Shown here one piece after another: positions 1-6,488 of a DNA stretch of 7,723 nucleotides. Numbering within the stretch: the stretch's first letter is position 1; every line of letters begins with the position of its first letter. The stretch covers positions 1 through 7,723 of the forward strand of contig JAISFT010000300.1 of assembly GCA_031263435.1 (NCBI GenBank), written 5' to 3'. The stretch is from Treponema sp. (GTDB lineage Bacteria > Spirochaetota > Spirochaetia > Treponematales > Breznakiellaceae). The notes under the pieces were generated by a model. That model worked only from the letters and a program-made list of their open reading frames with translations, had not been told where the DNA came from and made no database searches. The position numbers and the translations under genes are program-made.

Positions 1-489
1 ACCGAAGGCAAAGTTTGGAACAGCGAAAACCACCTTTACCATATGGAAATAATTAAGCGTTACATGACGGGAACCGATCCCCTGTTCATCGCCACCAGCC
101 ATATCGCCGTTAACCTGAACGATGAAGACGCCCTTGCCGCCGCGACAGACTGGTGGCTCCGCCTTACCGGTTCCGGCGGGGAGGGCATGGTGGTAAAGCC
201 CCTGGACTTTATCGCCCGTCATGGGGCGGAACTACTCCAGCCCGCGGTCAAATGCCGGGGCAGGGAATACCTTAGGATCATCTACGGCCCCGAATATGCC
301 GCCCCCGAAAGACTGGAACGCCTGCGAAGCCGTTCCCTGGCAAAAAAACGCCGCCTTGCCCTGGCCGAGTTTGCCCTGGGCATGGAATCCCTGGAGCGTT
401 TTGTCAGAAGGGAACCCTTTCACCGCCTTCACGAATGTGTGTTCGCCGTTCTGGCCCTGGAAAATGAGACGGTGGACCCCCGGTTGTAG
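1..489 (+). CDS. pnkp: Polynucleotide kinase-phosphatase (Pnkp), C-terminal part of the ligase domain; 5' end outside the window
   Basis: The reading frame is open from base 1 to the TAG at 487-489, giving the last 162 residues of a larger protein; the ATG at 43 is internal, not the start. The visible part matches the end of the adenylyltransferase (ligase-like) domain of bacterial Pnkp. It has EGMVVKP (visible residues 61-67, nucleotidyltransferase motif IV region), VKCRGREYLRIIYGPEY (from residue 83, motif V with its lysine), then the basic helical tail ending HECVFAVLALENETVDPRL that is typical of the family. In characterised bacteria Pnkp has kinase, phosphatase and ligase domains and works with the 3'-terminal methyltransferase Hen1 to repair RNA cut by ribotoxins. 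The N-terminal kinase and phosphatase domains and hen1 are not visible here. The gene converges on the minus-strand block, and no clear terminator follows its stop. Family assignment is confident; activity is inferred. Confidence 0.9.
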   Translation, partial: TEGKVWNSENHLYHMEIIKRYMTGTDPLFIATSHIAVNLNDEDALAAATDWWLRLTGSGGEGMVVKPLDFIARHGAELLQPAVKCRGREYLRIIYGPEYAAPERLERLRSRSLAKKRRLALAEFALGMESLERFVRREPFHRLHECVFAVLALENETVDPRL

Positions 490-523
490 GCCGGCTAAAC
501 GTTCGCTAGGCAGAATAGAGCAA

Positions 524-765
524 TGGGCGCATCAGTGGGTCTGTGCTGTAAGGAAATGATTGTACACATCTCCACGCGGAGGTGGGCGCATCAGTGGGCC
601 TGTGCTGTAGGAAAGGGTTATACAGCATTGTTATATGGGCGCATCATCCCCTGTGGGTCTGTGCTGTAAGGAAATGATTGTACGCATCTCCATACGGAGA
701 TGGGCGCATCAGGTCTTTCAGACCTGTGTTGTAAGGAATGGGTTATATGCATCGCCATTCGGCGC
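524..765 (+). repeat. Tandem array of four 53-65 bp hairpin-bearing units
   Basis: Four units, each opening with TGGGCGCATCA, begin at 524, 583, 636 and 701 (lengths 59, 53, 65 and 65); a fifth TGGGCGCAT at 766 opens the next repeat. Each unit has a variable first segment, a conserved linker close to TGTGCTGTAAGGAA, then a second hairpin. In the unit at 701 the first segment is a perfect 7-bp stem, CAGGTCT/AGACCTG (710-726), with loop TTC. The second hairpins are at 567-584, 685-702 and 750-767, each with 7-base arms and a 4-base loop; the one at 685-702 is perfect. The unit at 583 has lost most of its second hairpin. Short open frames crossing the array are not credible genes. The array lies between the convergent Pnkp and GNAT genes. 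It resembles REP/BIME-type intergenic repeats rather than CRISPR, because the repeats vary and there are no clean spacers. Confidence 0.85.
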
Positions 766-923
766 TGGGCGCATCCCCGCCTGCGGCGGGGACCGGGCTT
801 TGCGGGGCTCCGCTACGCTCCGGCCTCCTCGGACTGCCCCTTCGGGTCAGTCCTGCGGTGGCTGCTAAGTCCGCCTGCGGCGGCCACGCACCCCTCCAAT
901 CCCTTTCGCGTTTCGGCTGTCGC
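766..923 (+). repeat. Mosaic palindromic dispersed repeat, copy 1
   Basis: The repeat starts with the same TGGGCGCAT as the tandem array and then diverges. It contains a CCCCGCC/GGCGGGG hairpin with loop TGC (775-791, extendable by a T-A pair), then ACCGGGCTT and an interrupted palindrome, GGACTG/CAGTCC, at 831-853 with an inner CCC/GGG. A third hairpin, CCGCC/GGCGG, lies at about 871-883, and the repeat ends in a CGCG-bounded segment. The stretch 821-866 matches 6611-6656 at 45 of 46 bases. Relative to that copy, this one carries an extra block of about 10 bp near 811-820 and an extra hairpin block of about 20 bp after 866. It begins only tens of bases beyond the GNAT stop codon, so GNAT transcripts would read into its reverse complement. 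The right-hand boundary is approximate. Confidence 0.8.
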
Positions 924-957
924 GTTTTTCTCTAAAAAACCCCCAAAGTCAGGCCCG

Positions 958-1362
958 CTAAATTTCCTTGAAGAATATCAGTTCATAGGGATCGTCAAGG
1001 TATTTTATGCCACCAATTTCCGTATAGCCCATTTTCCGGTAGAAATGCTGCGCATCCTCATTTGACTGGGTAGAGGTCAGCACATTTTTGTATCCCCGCT
1101 GTTTCATCTCCTCCTCCCAGTGGTTAAGCAGTTTCTTTCCTATTCCTCTTTTCCGGCGTCCCTCGACCACAAATATTTTATTCATGAACGGCACATTATC
1201 CCAGAACAAATTATACCTAAGCCAGCCCAGCAGGGTATTATCTTCCTGGGCCACATACACCTCTTTGTTTGCTATTTTATTTTGCAGCGTCTTGTCCGCG
1301 ATATGCCGTTCATGATCTTTTATCCAGCCGTAATCGCCCATTTCGGCATAGCGGAGTATCAT
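958..1362 (-). CDS. GNAT-family N-acetyltransferase
   Basis: The product has 134 residues, close to a minimal single GNAT domain. The acetyl-CoA-binding motif A is RRKRGIGKKLL (residues 69-79, matching R/Q-x-x-G-x-G/A), preceded by the beta strand NKIFVV. The motif B region NEDAQHFYRKMGY (101-113) contains the conserved aromatic pair seen in small GNATs. The family moves an acetyl group from acetyl-CoA to an amine; the substrate here cannot be read from sequence. The ATG is two bases after the TAA of the NYN gene (TAA-TA-ATG), with only a weak GGAAA upstream, so it is probably translationally coupled and cotranscribed with NYN. Sampled GC is about 45%, lower than the helicase genes upstream. 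No convincing terminator follows: downstream on the minus strand there is a run of six T but no good stem, then the mosaic repeat. Confidence 0.85.
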   Translation of the reverse strand: MILRYAEMGDYGWIKDHERHIADKTLQNKIANKEVYVAQEDNTLLGWLRYNLFWDNVPFMNKIFVVEGRRKRGIGKKLLNHWEEEMKQRGYKNVLTSTQSNEDAQHFYRKMGYTEIGGIKYLDDPYELIFFKEI

Positions 1363-1364
1363 TA

Positions 1365-2150
1365 TTATTTCCGTCTTTTCCAGCGGATGTAGACCTGCCG
1401 GCCCGTGCCGTTCTCCTGGGGCCGCTCCTCGGTCTCAAACTGGTTCAAGGCGCGGAAAATATCCCCAAGTTTTCTAAAACCATAATTCCGGGGATCAAAG
1501 TCCGCGGAGCGCAGCGTTATTTTCTGTCCCACCGCCCCCAGATAGGCCCAACCCGATTCATCGGCCAGATCGTCCACCACATCGTGCAGCAGCTTAAGGA
1601 GCCGCCGGTCAGGTTTAAATTCCTTCCGCAGCCGGGAAGCGGGCTTATTGTCGTCCTCCTCCGGCTCCTCCTGGTTATCCCGCAGTATTTCCGTGTAAAT
1701 AAATTTATCGCAGACCGAAACAAAGGCCCGGGGGGTCTTTTTTTCCCCAAAGCCGTAGACCGTGCGGCCGCTTTCCCGCAGCCGGGCCGCCAGGCGGGTA
1801 AAATCCGAATCGCTGGAAACAATGCAGAACCCGTCCAGTTTTTCGCTGTAAAGCAAGTCCATGGCATCGATGATCATGGCGGAGTCGGTGGCATTCTTTC
1901 CGGTAGTGTAGGAAAACTGCTGTATCGGCTGTATCGCGTATTCCAGCAGCCTGTCCTTCCAGGACCGCAGATGGGTGCTGGTCCAGTCGCCGTAGATCCG
2001 CTTAACGCTGGCCACCCCGTACTTGGCAACCTCGTCCAGAAGCCCCTCAATAATCGACGCCTGGGTATTATCCGCATCGATAAGAACCGCCAGCTTGGCC
2101 TGGCTTAACTCCGCCTGCTGGCCGGCGCTTGAAAATGGCAACAACGGCAT
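1365..2150 (-). CDS. NYN-domain (LabA/DUF88-like) putative RNase with C-terminal OST-HTH/LOTUS domain
   Basis: The product has 261 residues in two parts. Residues about 19-155 are a NYN domain of the PIN-like nuclease fold, with the acidic metal-site motifs visible: LAVLIDADN (D25, D27, N28), TGKNATDS (D89), IIDAMD (D95, D98) and IVSSDSDF (D114, D116). An acidic linker, EEPEEDD (about 161-167), joins this to residues about 175-257, which look like an OST-HTH (LOTUS) RNA-binding domain ending in QVYIRWKRRK. NYN proteins with intact acidic residues are known or predicted metal-dependent RNases; in eukaryotes the NYN plus LOTUS pairing occurs in MARF1. The target here is unknown. The ATG at 2150 is supported by an AGGAG six bases upstream. 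A hairpin at 2181-2197 lies in the presumed leader. The GNAT gene follows after two bases. Confidence 0.9.
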   Translation of the reverse strand: MPLLPFSSAGQQAELSQAKLAVLIDADNTQASIIEGLLDEVAKYGVASVKRIYGDWTSTHLRSWKDRLLEYAIQPIQQFSYTTGKNATDSAMIIDAMDLLYSEKLDGFCIVSSDSDFTRLAARLRESGRTVYGFGEKKTPRAFVSVCDKFIYTEILRDNQEEPEEDDNKPASRLRKEFKPDRRLLKLLHDVVDDLADESGWAYLGAVGQKITLRSADFDPRNYGFRKLGDIFRALNQFETEERPQENGTGRQVYIRWKRRK

Positions 2151-2156
2151 ATCTTA

Positions 2157-2161
2157 CTCCT
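2157..2161 (-). promoter_or_regulatory. Ribosome binding site of the NYN gene
   Basis: On the minus strand AGGAG is followed by six bases (TAAGAT) and then the ATG at 2150-2148. It is the clearest Shine-Dalgarno in the window and fixes the NYN start. Confidence 0.75.
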
Positions 2162-2180
2162 GTTACATCTAAAGTTGTTT

Positions 2181-2197
2181 GCCAGGCGAAGCCTGGC
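2181..2197 (-). other. Perfect 7-bp hairpin in the gap between the XPB-partner and NYN genes
   Basis: GCCAGGC/GCCTGGC pair across a three-base loop (TTC on the minus strand). The hairpin lies about 90 bases after the partner gene's stop and about 30 bases before the NYN start. On the minus strand it is followed by AAACAACTTT, so there is no immediate U-run and it is not a standard intrinsic terminator. It may be a processing or REP-like hairpin; the loop TTC is shared with hairpins of the dispersed repeats (717-719, 6580-6582). I could not identify a convincing promoter elsewhere in this 135 bp gap. Confidence 0.55.
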
Positions 2198-2285
2198 CTT
2201 CAAAACCGGGGTCTTAAAAGAACCTCAGCTAATTGCGTCTGTCCACAATGCCGGTTACATTACGGACAAAACCCCGGCGGATGTC

Positions 2286-4685
2286 CTACGCCTCAAAAAT
2301 TGATTTTTTTACCCGCCGCAAAAAACTTATCTTTCCCAAGGGAATACGGACAGTGTTTCCGGGAGTATGAGCAGCGCCGGGAACACGATGGGGCGGCGCG
2401 TCCTCGATCACCAGGATACTCTCCCCCCCGGATTTTTCCAGGGCCAGGGGAAAATTCAGGACCCGCTGCTCCCTGCCCCCGCCCTCCGGCGGAGACCATA
2501 CCACCTCAAGAAGAGAATGGGAGCTGATAGCCTGCCGGGCGATAGAAGCCTTCCCCACATAATCAAGGCCCCGGGCTTCAAGTTTTTCGGGCCGCACCGA
2601 ACCGGGGTTAAGCTGGGACTCCGCAAGCACCTGCCGCCGCTCTATCCGGGCGGCCAATTCGTTCCGCTCGGGAGGGGAAAGGGTGCGGCCGGTCAAAGCT
2701 TCGCGGAACCGGGCTTTTAGGGCTTCCGCCGCATTGCCGGTTCCCGCCCCGGACAAGGCCGGACCCTCCGGCGCCTGCTCCGAAAGGGCGGAGACCCTAT
2801 TCCACATCATAGCAGAGCCTTCGGCCTCCTGATACCCCGGACGCCGTTTCCCCAGGGGTGGAAAAGCGGCATGGCTTCCCTCCTCCCGGGCATGTACGGC
2901 CAGGGGAGTTGAAGCGCCAGGAGAACCGGCGGAATTCTTGTCCCCGGATTTGTCCCCGAAAACCAGGGCCCCCAATCCCCGGTTCCCGCTAAAACGGGTA
3001 AAAATGTCCACCCCCGCCTGCCGCAGGGCCTCCGCCACCCCCTGCCCCGAAGCAAGAAAGTAGAGACCCGGGGCAAGTTCCCGTTGAATCAGGGCCGCCA
3101 GGGCCCCGGTTTCGGCCAGATAGCGCCGTTCCGGAGAAAGGGTCAGGAGGGCCCCCTCAAAAAGGGAAACCTCCCCGCTGCGTTTCTCCCAATCCCGCAG
3201 AGTCCAGGCCAGAGAGGCTTCCAGCGGATTCCCCGAAAGCCGGACCAAAAGACCCTCCATATCCGCCGCGCCCAGGCCCCCTTCAAATCCCCGCAGACAG
3301 GATTCCCTGGTCAACTCAAAGCGGGAGATCGCCCCGGTTTCCCGCACAGCCGTAAAGGAAGCCAGGGTCAGGACATCGGCAAAGCCGATGCCGGGATACA
3401 CCAGACAGAACAGCGGGGCGTCTATCACCAGGACAGGGGCCTTTTCGGACTGCTCCCCGGAGGCCGGAGGGCCCCCAAGACTGTAACCCTGGGAAAAACA
3501 GCGCAGCAAACCAGCCTGGACCAGCGCCGTCCAGAACGTTTCGGCTCCAGGAGCCCCAGGAACCCCAGGACTCCCCAAATCCCCGGCCCCGGCGGCCGGA
3601 TTAAAAGCCCCAGAAGCCCCAGAAGCCCCAGAAGCCCCAGAAGCCCCGGAAGTCCCGGAGTCCCCGGAAACCCCCGAAGCTGCGGAAACCCCGGAGACCG
3701 CGGGATCCGCAGGAACCGCAAGGCCATGGGGGGCCAAAACGGAAAGACAGGAGTCCGGGCTGTCTTCCTCCCGCTCCAGGATAAACAGGAAACGGCGCAG
3801 GGTTTTTACCGGGTACAGCCTGTCCTGTTCAAGGACACCCAAAAACCTGTCGATAAGGCGGGCCAAATGGCGTATCCTGCCCCGGAACAACTGGGGGGCC
3901 GGTATCTCCGGCTCCGCCCCCAGGATAAGACCCGCCCCCCAGTAGATCCGCCTACTGCCGGAATCCAAATTCCCAAAGGCTCGGAGCTTATATTCCTCAA
4001 AGACCAGAGATTCTCCCTCCACATGGCAAAGCCCCAGGCAGAGAAGACAGCGGAACAGCGCCTCAAGGTCCATGCCCGGAAAGATTCGTCTTCCCGCGTC
4101 CAGGACCTTCTTACGGGGCCGGCCTCCAGCTCCAATGACACGTTCCTCCGCGGCAAAAGACAGGAGGGCCCCCAGGGTCCGGTCATCAAAGGGAAAGGCT
4201 CCGGCATAGGAATCCACCGTCTTTCCGCCGGGGCCGGCGGGAAGGGAGGGGAGGGAGGGAAAGATCCGGGAAAGGTCCTCCGCGACAGGGCCAAGAACCG
4301 GGGCCAGCGCCGGATTCAACCCCAGCCGCAGGGCCGGGCCTTCCCGGTAACGGTAGAGGATAAACCGTTCTTCCAGATTGGGAAGCAGGGTGGAAAGTTC
4401 CGGGCCCTCCCCGGCGAAAAACCGTTCCAAATCCCCGGCCTCCGGGTTCCGCAGGGCCGCCACCGCCGCTATTACCAGGGCATCGGCCTCGTCAAGATAG
4501 GCGGCTATGTTGCCCTGAATATCCTCCCGGCAAAGAAAGGCCCACAGATCCATAAGAAGATTCTGCTTGTTAAAGGGAGTCTTAATATGACCAAAGGCGC
4601 TGCGGAAAAGATCAAAAAAAGTATCGTCCGGCAGGGTCATCATGGCGGATTGCCATTGGTCCCGGTCCCGAAACATAAGTTCCAT
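2286..4685 (-). CDS. XPB helicase-associated protein with XPB/Ssl2-like DNA-binding domain (PF13625 type) and a collagen-like linker
   Basis: The product has 799 residues. The segment at about 415-565 (IDAPLFCLVYPG, then SRFELTRESCLRGFEGGL, LSGNPLEASLAWTLRDWEKRSGEV) reads like the helicase-associated DNA-binding domain found in proteins encoded beside XPB in Actinobacteria (for example Rv0862c beside Rv0861c in Mycobacterium tuberculosis). The N-terminal 320 residues are mainly helical and of no family I recognise. Residues about 330-381 are a low-complexity Gly-X-Ser/Gly-X-Pro linker, and 580-650 is another poorly conserved Gly/Ser/Pro-rich stretch. The C-terminal part (about 715-799, ending RIPLGKISFLRRVKKSIFEA) looks like a small beta-rich domain, possibly WYL-like (weak). 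The ATG follows the XPB TAG with no gap, so translation is probably coupled. It likely partners the helicase on DNA; the biochemical role is inferred. Sampled GC is high (about 62-75%). Confidence 0.85.
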   Translation of the reverse strand: MELMFRDRDQWQSAMMTLPDDTFFDLFRSAFGHIKTPFNKQNLLMDLWAFLCREDIQGNIAAYLDEADALVIAAVAALRNPEAGDLERFFAGEGPELSTLLPNLEERFILYRYREGPALRLGLNPALAPVLGPVAEDLSRIFPSLPSLPAGPGGKTVDSYAGAFPFDDRTLGALLSFAAEERVIGAGGRPRKKVLDAGRRIFPGMDLEALFRCLLCLGLCHVEGESLVFEEYKLRAFGNLDSGSRRIYWGAGLILGAEPEIPAPQLFRGRIRHLARLIDRFLGVLEQDRLYPVKTLRRFLFILEREEDSPDSCLSVLAPHGLAVPADPAVSGVSAASGVSGDSGTSGASGASGASGASGAFNPAAGAGDLGSPGVPGAPGAETFWTALVQAGLLRCFSQGYSLGGPPASGEQSEKAPVLVIDAPLFCLVYPGIGFADVLTLASFTAVRETGAISRFELTRESCLRGFEGGLGAADMEGLLVRLSGNPLEASLAWTLRDWEKRSGEVSLFEGALLTLSPERRYLAETGALAALIQRELAPGLYFLASGQGVAEALRQAGVDIFTRFSGNRGLGALVFGDKSGDKNSAGSPGASTPLAVHAREEGSHAAFPPLGKRRPGYQEAEGSAMMWNRVSALSEQAPEGPALSGAGTGNAAEALKARFREALTGRTLSPPERNELAARIERRQVLAESQLNPGSVRPEKLEARGLDYVGKASIARQAISSHSLLEVVWSPPEGGGREQRVLNFPLALEKSGGESILVIEDAPPHRVPGAAHTPGNTVRIPLGKISFLRRVKKSIFEA
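3544..3695 (-). repeat. 9-bp minisatellite encoding a Gly-X-Ser / Gly-X-Pro linker
   Basis: On the plus strand ten consecutive 9-base units run from 3606 to 3695: four exact copies of AGCCCCAGA (3606-3641), then six increasingly degenerate ones. A second run of about four related units (GCCCCAGGA type) covers 3544-3579. The period is a multiple of three, so the frame holds and the minus strand encodes triplets such as GVS, GDS, GTS, four GAS, then GSP, GVP, GAP. It lies inside the XPB-partner gene. The exact copies at the centre suggest recent slippage, and length may vary between strains. Confidence 0.9.
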
Positions 4686-6434
4686 CTAGGCTGTCCAGTG
4701 CTGAATAGAGTATTTATAACCCTGTTCGGCAAGGAACTTTTGCCGGTTACCGGCAAAGTCTTCCTCCACGGTATAGCGGGATACCAGAGTGTAGAACCAG
4801 GCGTTCTTTCCCCCCTTGGGCCGCAGAATCCGCCCCAGCCGCTGCGCCTCTTCCTGCCGGGAGCCGAAGGACCCGGAGATCTGCACCGCGCAGGAAGCAT
4901 CGGGCAGATCAATGGCGAAGTTGGCCACCCGGGACACCACGATCACCCGCAGTTCCCCCCGCTTAAAGGCGGCGTAGATCCGCTCCCGCTCCGGGTTTGC
5001 CATCTTCCCGGTAATCAGGGGGGCCTTAAGAAGCCGGGCCATGGATTCCAATTGGGATATGTACTGGCCGATAACAAGAATCTGATCTTCCGGGTGGTTT
5101 TCCACCAACTGCCGGGCCGCGTCCTCTTTCCGGGGATTCTCGCTGGCGATACGGTACTTTTCCCGGGGCGGAGCCACCGCATAGGGTATCTTTAGTTCCT
5201 CCGGCAGATCCAGGCGGATCTCCGTGCAGATAGCCTCCGCAATCCAACCCTGAACCTCCAGGTCCTTCCAGGGCACATCACAGCGTTTAGGCCCCACCAG
5301 ACTAAAAACCGCGTCTTCCGCCCCGTCTTCCCGAATCAGGGTGGCGGTAAGCCCCAGCCGCCGGACCGCCTGAAGTTCCGCGGTAACCCGGAATACCGGC
5401 GCTGGAAGCAAATGCACCTCGTCATAGATAATGAGCCCCCAGGGCCGCTCCCGGAACAGGCGGAAATGGGGAAAATCCCCCTCCCGGTCCGGCCGCCAGG
5501 TAATGATCTGGTAAGTAGCAATAGTAACCGGGGCCACCGACTTGGAATCCCCGGTGTACTCGGCGATGTCCTCCGGTTCCAGACCGGTCTTATCCAGCAG
5601 TTCTTCGATCCACTGATGCACCGCCGCCACATTGGTAGTAAGCACCAGGGTATTGGTCTTAAGCAGGGACATGACGATCATCCCCACCATGGTCTTCCCC
5701 GATCCGCAGGGCAGAACCACCACCCCGTAACCCGTACCGGGCCCCCCGTCCCCGCAGACCGAATGGGCCGCGTCCCACTGATAATCCCGGGGGGCAAAGG
5801 GCCGGCCGGAACGGCTGATGTTCCGCAGTTCCAGCTTAAGTTCTTCCCCCTTCGCAAGGGGGGCCTCGTCCTTAACCGGCCAGCCCAGGCGGATAAGTTC
5901 CCGCTTTACCGTACCCCGGTCAATCAGCCGCAGACTAAAGACCCCCCCCGGCTTGCCGCCCGGTGAGGGACCTTCCGGCAGGGAACCGCCCATCAAGGGG
6001 CCGCCCGATGGGGGAAGCGAAGCGGCGGGACGCAGGTATTTTTCCAGAGGTTTGGCGGCCGCAATCTCTTTGGCAACCGCCTCATTTTCACAACAAAGAA
6101 ACAGCGTATCGGCAATCGTGCCCTCCATTGTCCCGGAAGACACCATCCGTATCTTCCCGTAGCGGGACATGGTATCGGCAAAACCTTCCAAAATCCCGGA
6201 AGGTATGGCGTAGCGGCTGTAGGCGCTGATGGCGTTCACAATGTCCCCGGGAGAAAGCCCCGCGCTGGCGGCGTTCCAGAGGGAAAGGGGCGTAATCCGG
6301 TAGGTGTGGATATGTTCCGGAGACTTTTCCAGTTCCGCAAACGGCAGAATCGCGGCCCTGGCTTCCCCGGCGGCAACGGCATGGACATCAAGGAGCAGGG
6401 TACGGTCGCTCTGTACAATCAGGGGCTTAACCAT
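4686..6434 (-). CDS. XPB/ERCC3-type superfamily 2 DNA helicase
   Basis: The product has 582 residues from the start chosen here. It begins MVKPLIVQSDRTLLLDV, matching the N terminus of bacterial XPB proteins, followed by EHIHTYRITPLSLWNA. Helicase motifs are complete: Walker A LPCGSGKT (241-248), DEVH box IIYDEVHLLPAPVF (DEVH 338-341), LTATLIRED with the XPB-specific RED triplet (368-370), and motif VI QRLGRILR (531-538). XPB is a 3'-5' DNA translocase and helicase of repair and transcription; bacterial versions are DNA-stimulated ATPases with unclear cellular roles. A Gly/Pro-rich insert occupies about 136-166 between the N-terminal domain and the helicase core. The frame extends upstream to an ATG at 6485 (599 residues), but a perfect TATAAT at 6489-6494 would start transcription at about that codon, whereas the ATG at 6434 has AAAGG six bases upstream. 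The stop abuts the partner gene's ATG. Confidence 0.93.
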   Translation of the reverse strand: MVKPLIVQSDRTLLLDVHAVAAGEARAAILPFAELEKSPEHIHTYRITPLSLWNAASAGLSPGDIVNAISAYSRYAIPSGILEGFADTMSRYGKIRMVSSGTMEGTIADTLFLCCENEAVAKEIAAAKPLEKYLRPAASLPPSGGPLMGGSLPEGPSPGGKPGGVFSLRLIDRGTVKRELIRLGWPVKDEAPLAKGEELKLELRNISRSGRPFAPRDYQWDAAHSVCGDGGPGTGYGVVVLPCGSGKTMVGMIVMSLLKTNTLVLTTNVAAVHQWIEELLDKTGLEPEDIAEYTGDSKSVAPVTIATYQIITWRPDREGDFPHFRLFRERPWGLIIYDEVHLLPAPVFRVTAELQAVRRLGLTATLIREDGAEDAVFSLVGPKRCDVPWKDLEVQGWIAEAICTEIRLDLPEELKIPYAVAPPREKYRIASENPRKEDAARQLVENHPEDQILVIGQYISQLESMARLLKAPLITGKMANPERERIYAAFKRGELRVIVVSRVANFAIDLPDASCAVQISGSFGSRQEEAQRLGRILRPKGGKNAWFYTLVSRYTVEEDFAGNRQKFLAEQGYKYSIQHWTA

Positions 6435-6440
6435 GGCGGA

Positions 6441-6445
6441 CCTTT
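6441..6445 (-). promoter_or_regulatory. Ribosome binding site supporting the internal XPB start
   Basis: AAAGG on the minus strand is six bases (TCCGCC) before the ATG at 6434-6432. The in-frame ATGs at 6485 and 6479 have no comparable site. This, with the promoter position and the family N terminus, decides the start. Confidence 0.55.
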
Positions 6446-6488
6446 GAACAGGCTCGTCCAAAGAATTTTCTGCGAACATATCCATTCA

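Noticed and set aside
524..765. A CRISPR array
   Set aside because: The units share 25 or more bases imperfectly, the intervening segments are themselves related hairpins rather than unique spacers, the period varies (53-65), and no cas gene is visible.
903..930. An intrinsic terminator on the plus strand (CGCG/CGCG followed by TTTTT)
   Set aside because: The stem is only four base pairs with a ten-base loop, and it lies more than 400 bases from the Pnkp stop; too weak to list.
635..1065. Small plus-strand open frames of 77-121 codons across the repeats
   Set aside because: They run through palindromic repeat sequence and into the antisense of the GNAT gene, show no coding signature, and overlap each other in different frames.
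1269..2108. A 279-codon plus-strand open frame
   Set aside because: It is antisense to the NYN gene, which has a clear domain structure, catalytic residues and a strong ribosome binding site.
2151..2285. A promoter for the NYN gene
   Set aside because: I found no pair of -35 and -10 hexamers with acceptable spacing on the minus strand, so the gene may be read from the XPB operon or from a promoter I cannot recognise.
3084..5195. A 703-codon open frame on the plus strand
   Set aside because: It is antisense to the XPB gene and its partner across their junction. The composition is an artefact of GC-rich coding on the other strand (rare TTA, CTA and TCA codons leave the opposite frame open). 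Its product is Gly/Pro/Arg/Gln-rich with no recognisable domain, while the minus-strand frames carry full helicase motifs.
5847..5863. A 7-bp palindrome (CCCCCTT/AAGGGGG)
   Set aside because: It lies inside the XPB coding sequence in a conserved-length region, has no relation to the dispersed repeat linkers, and is explained by codon use.
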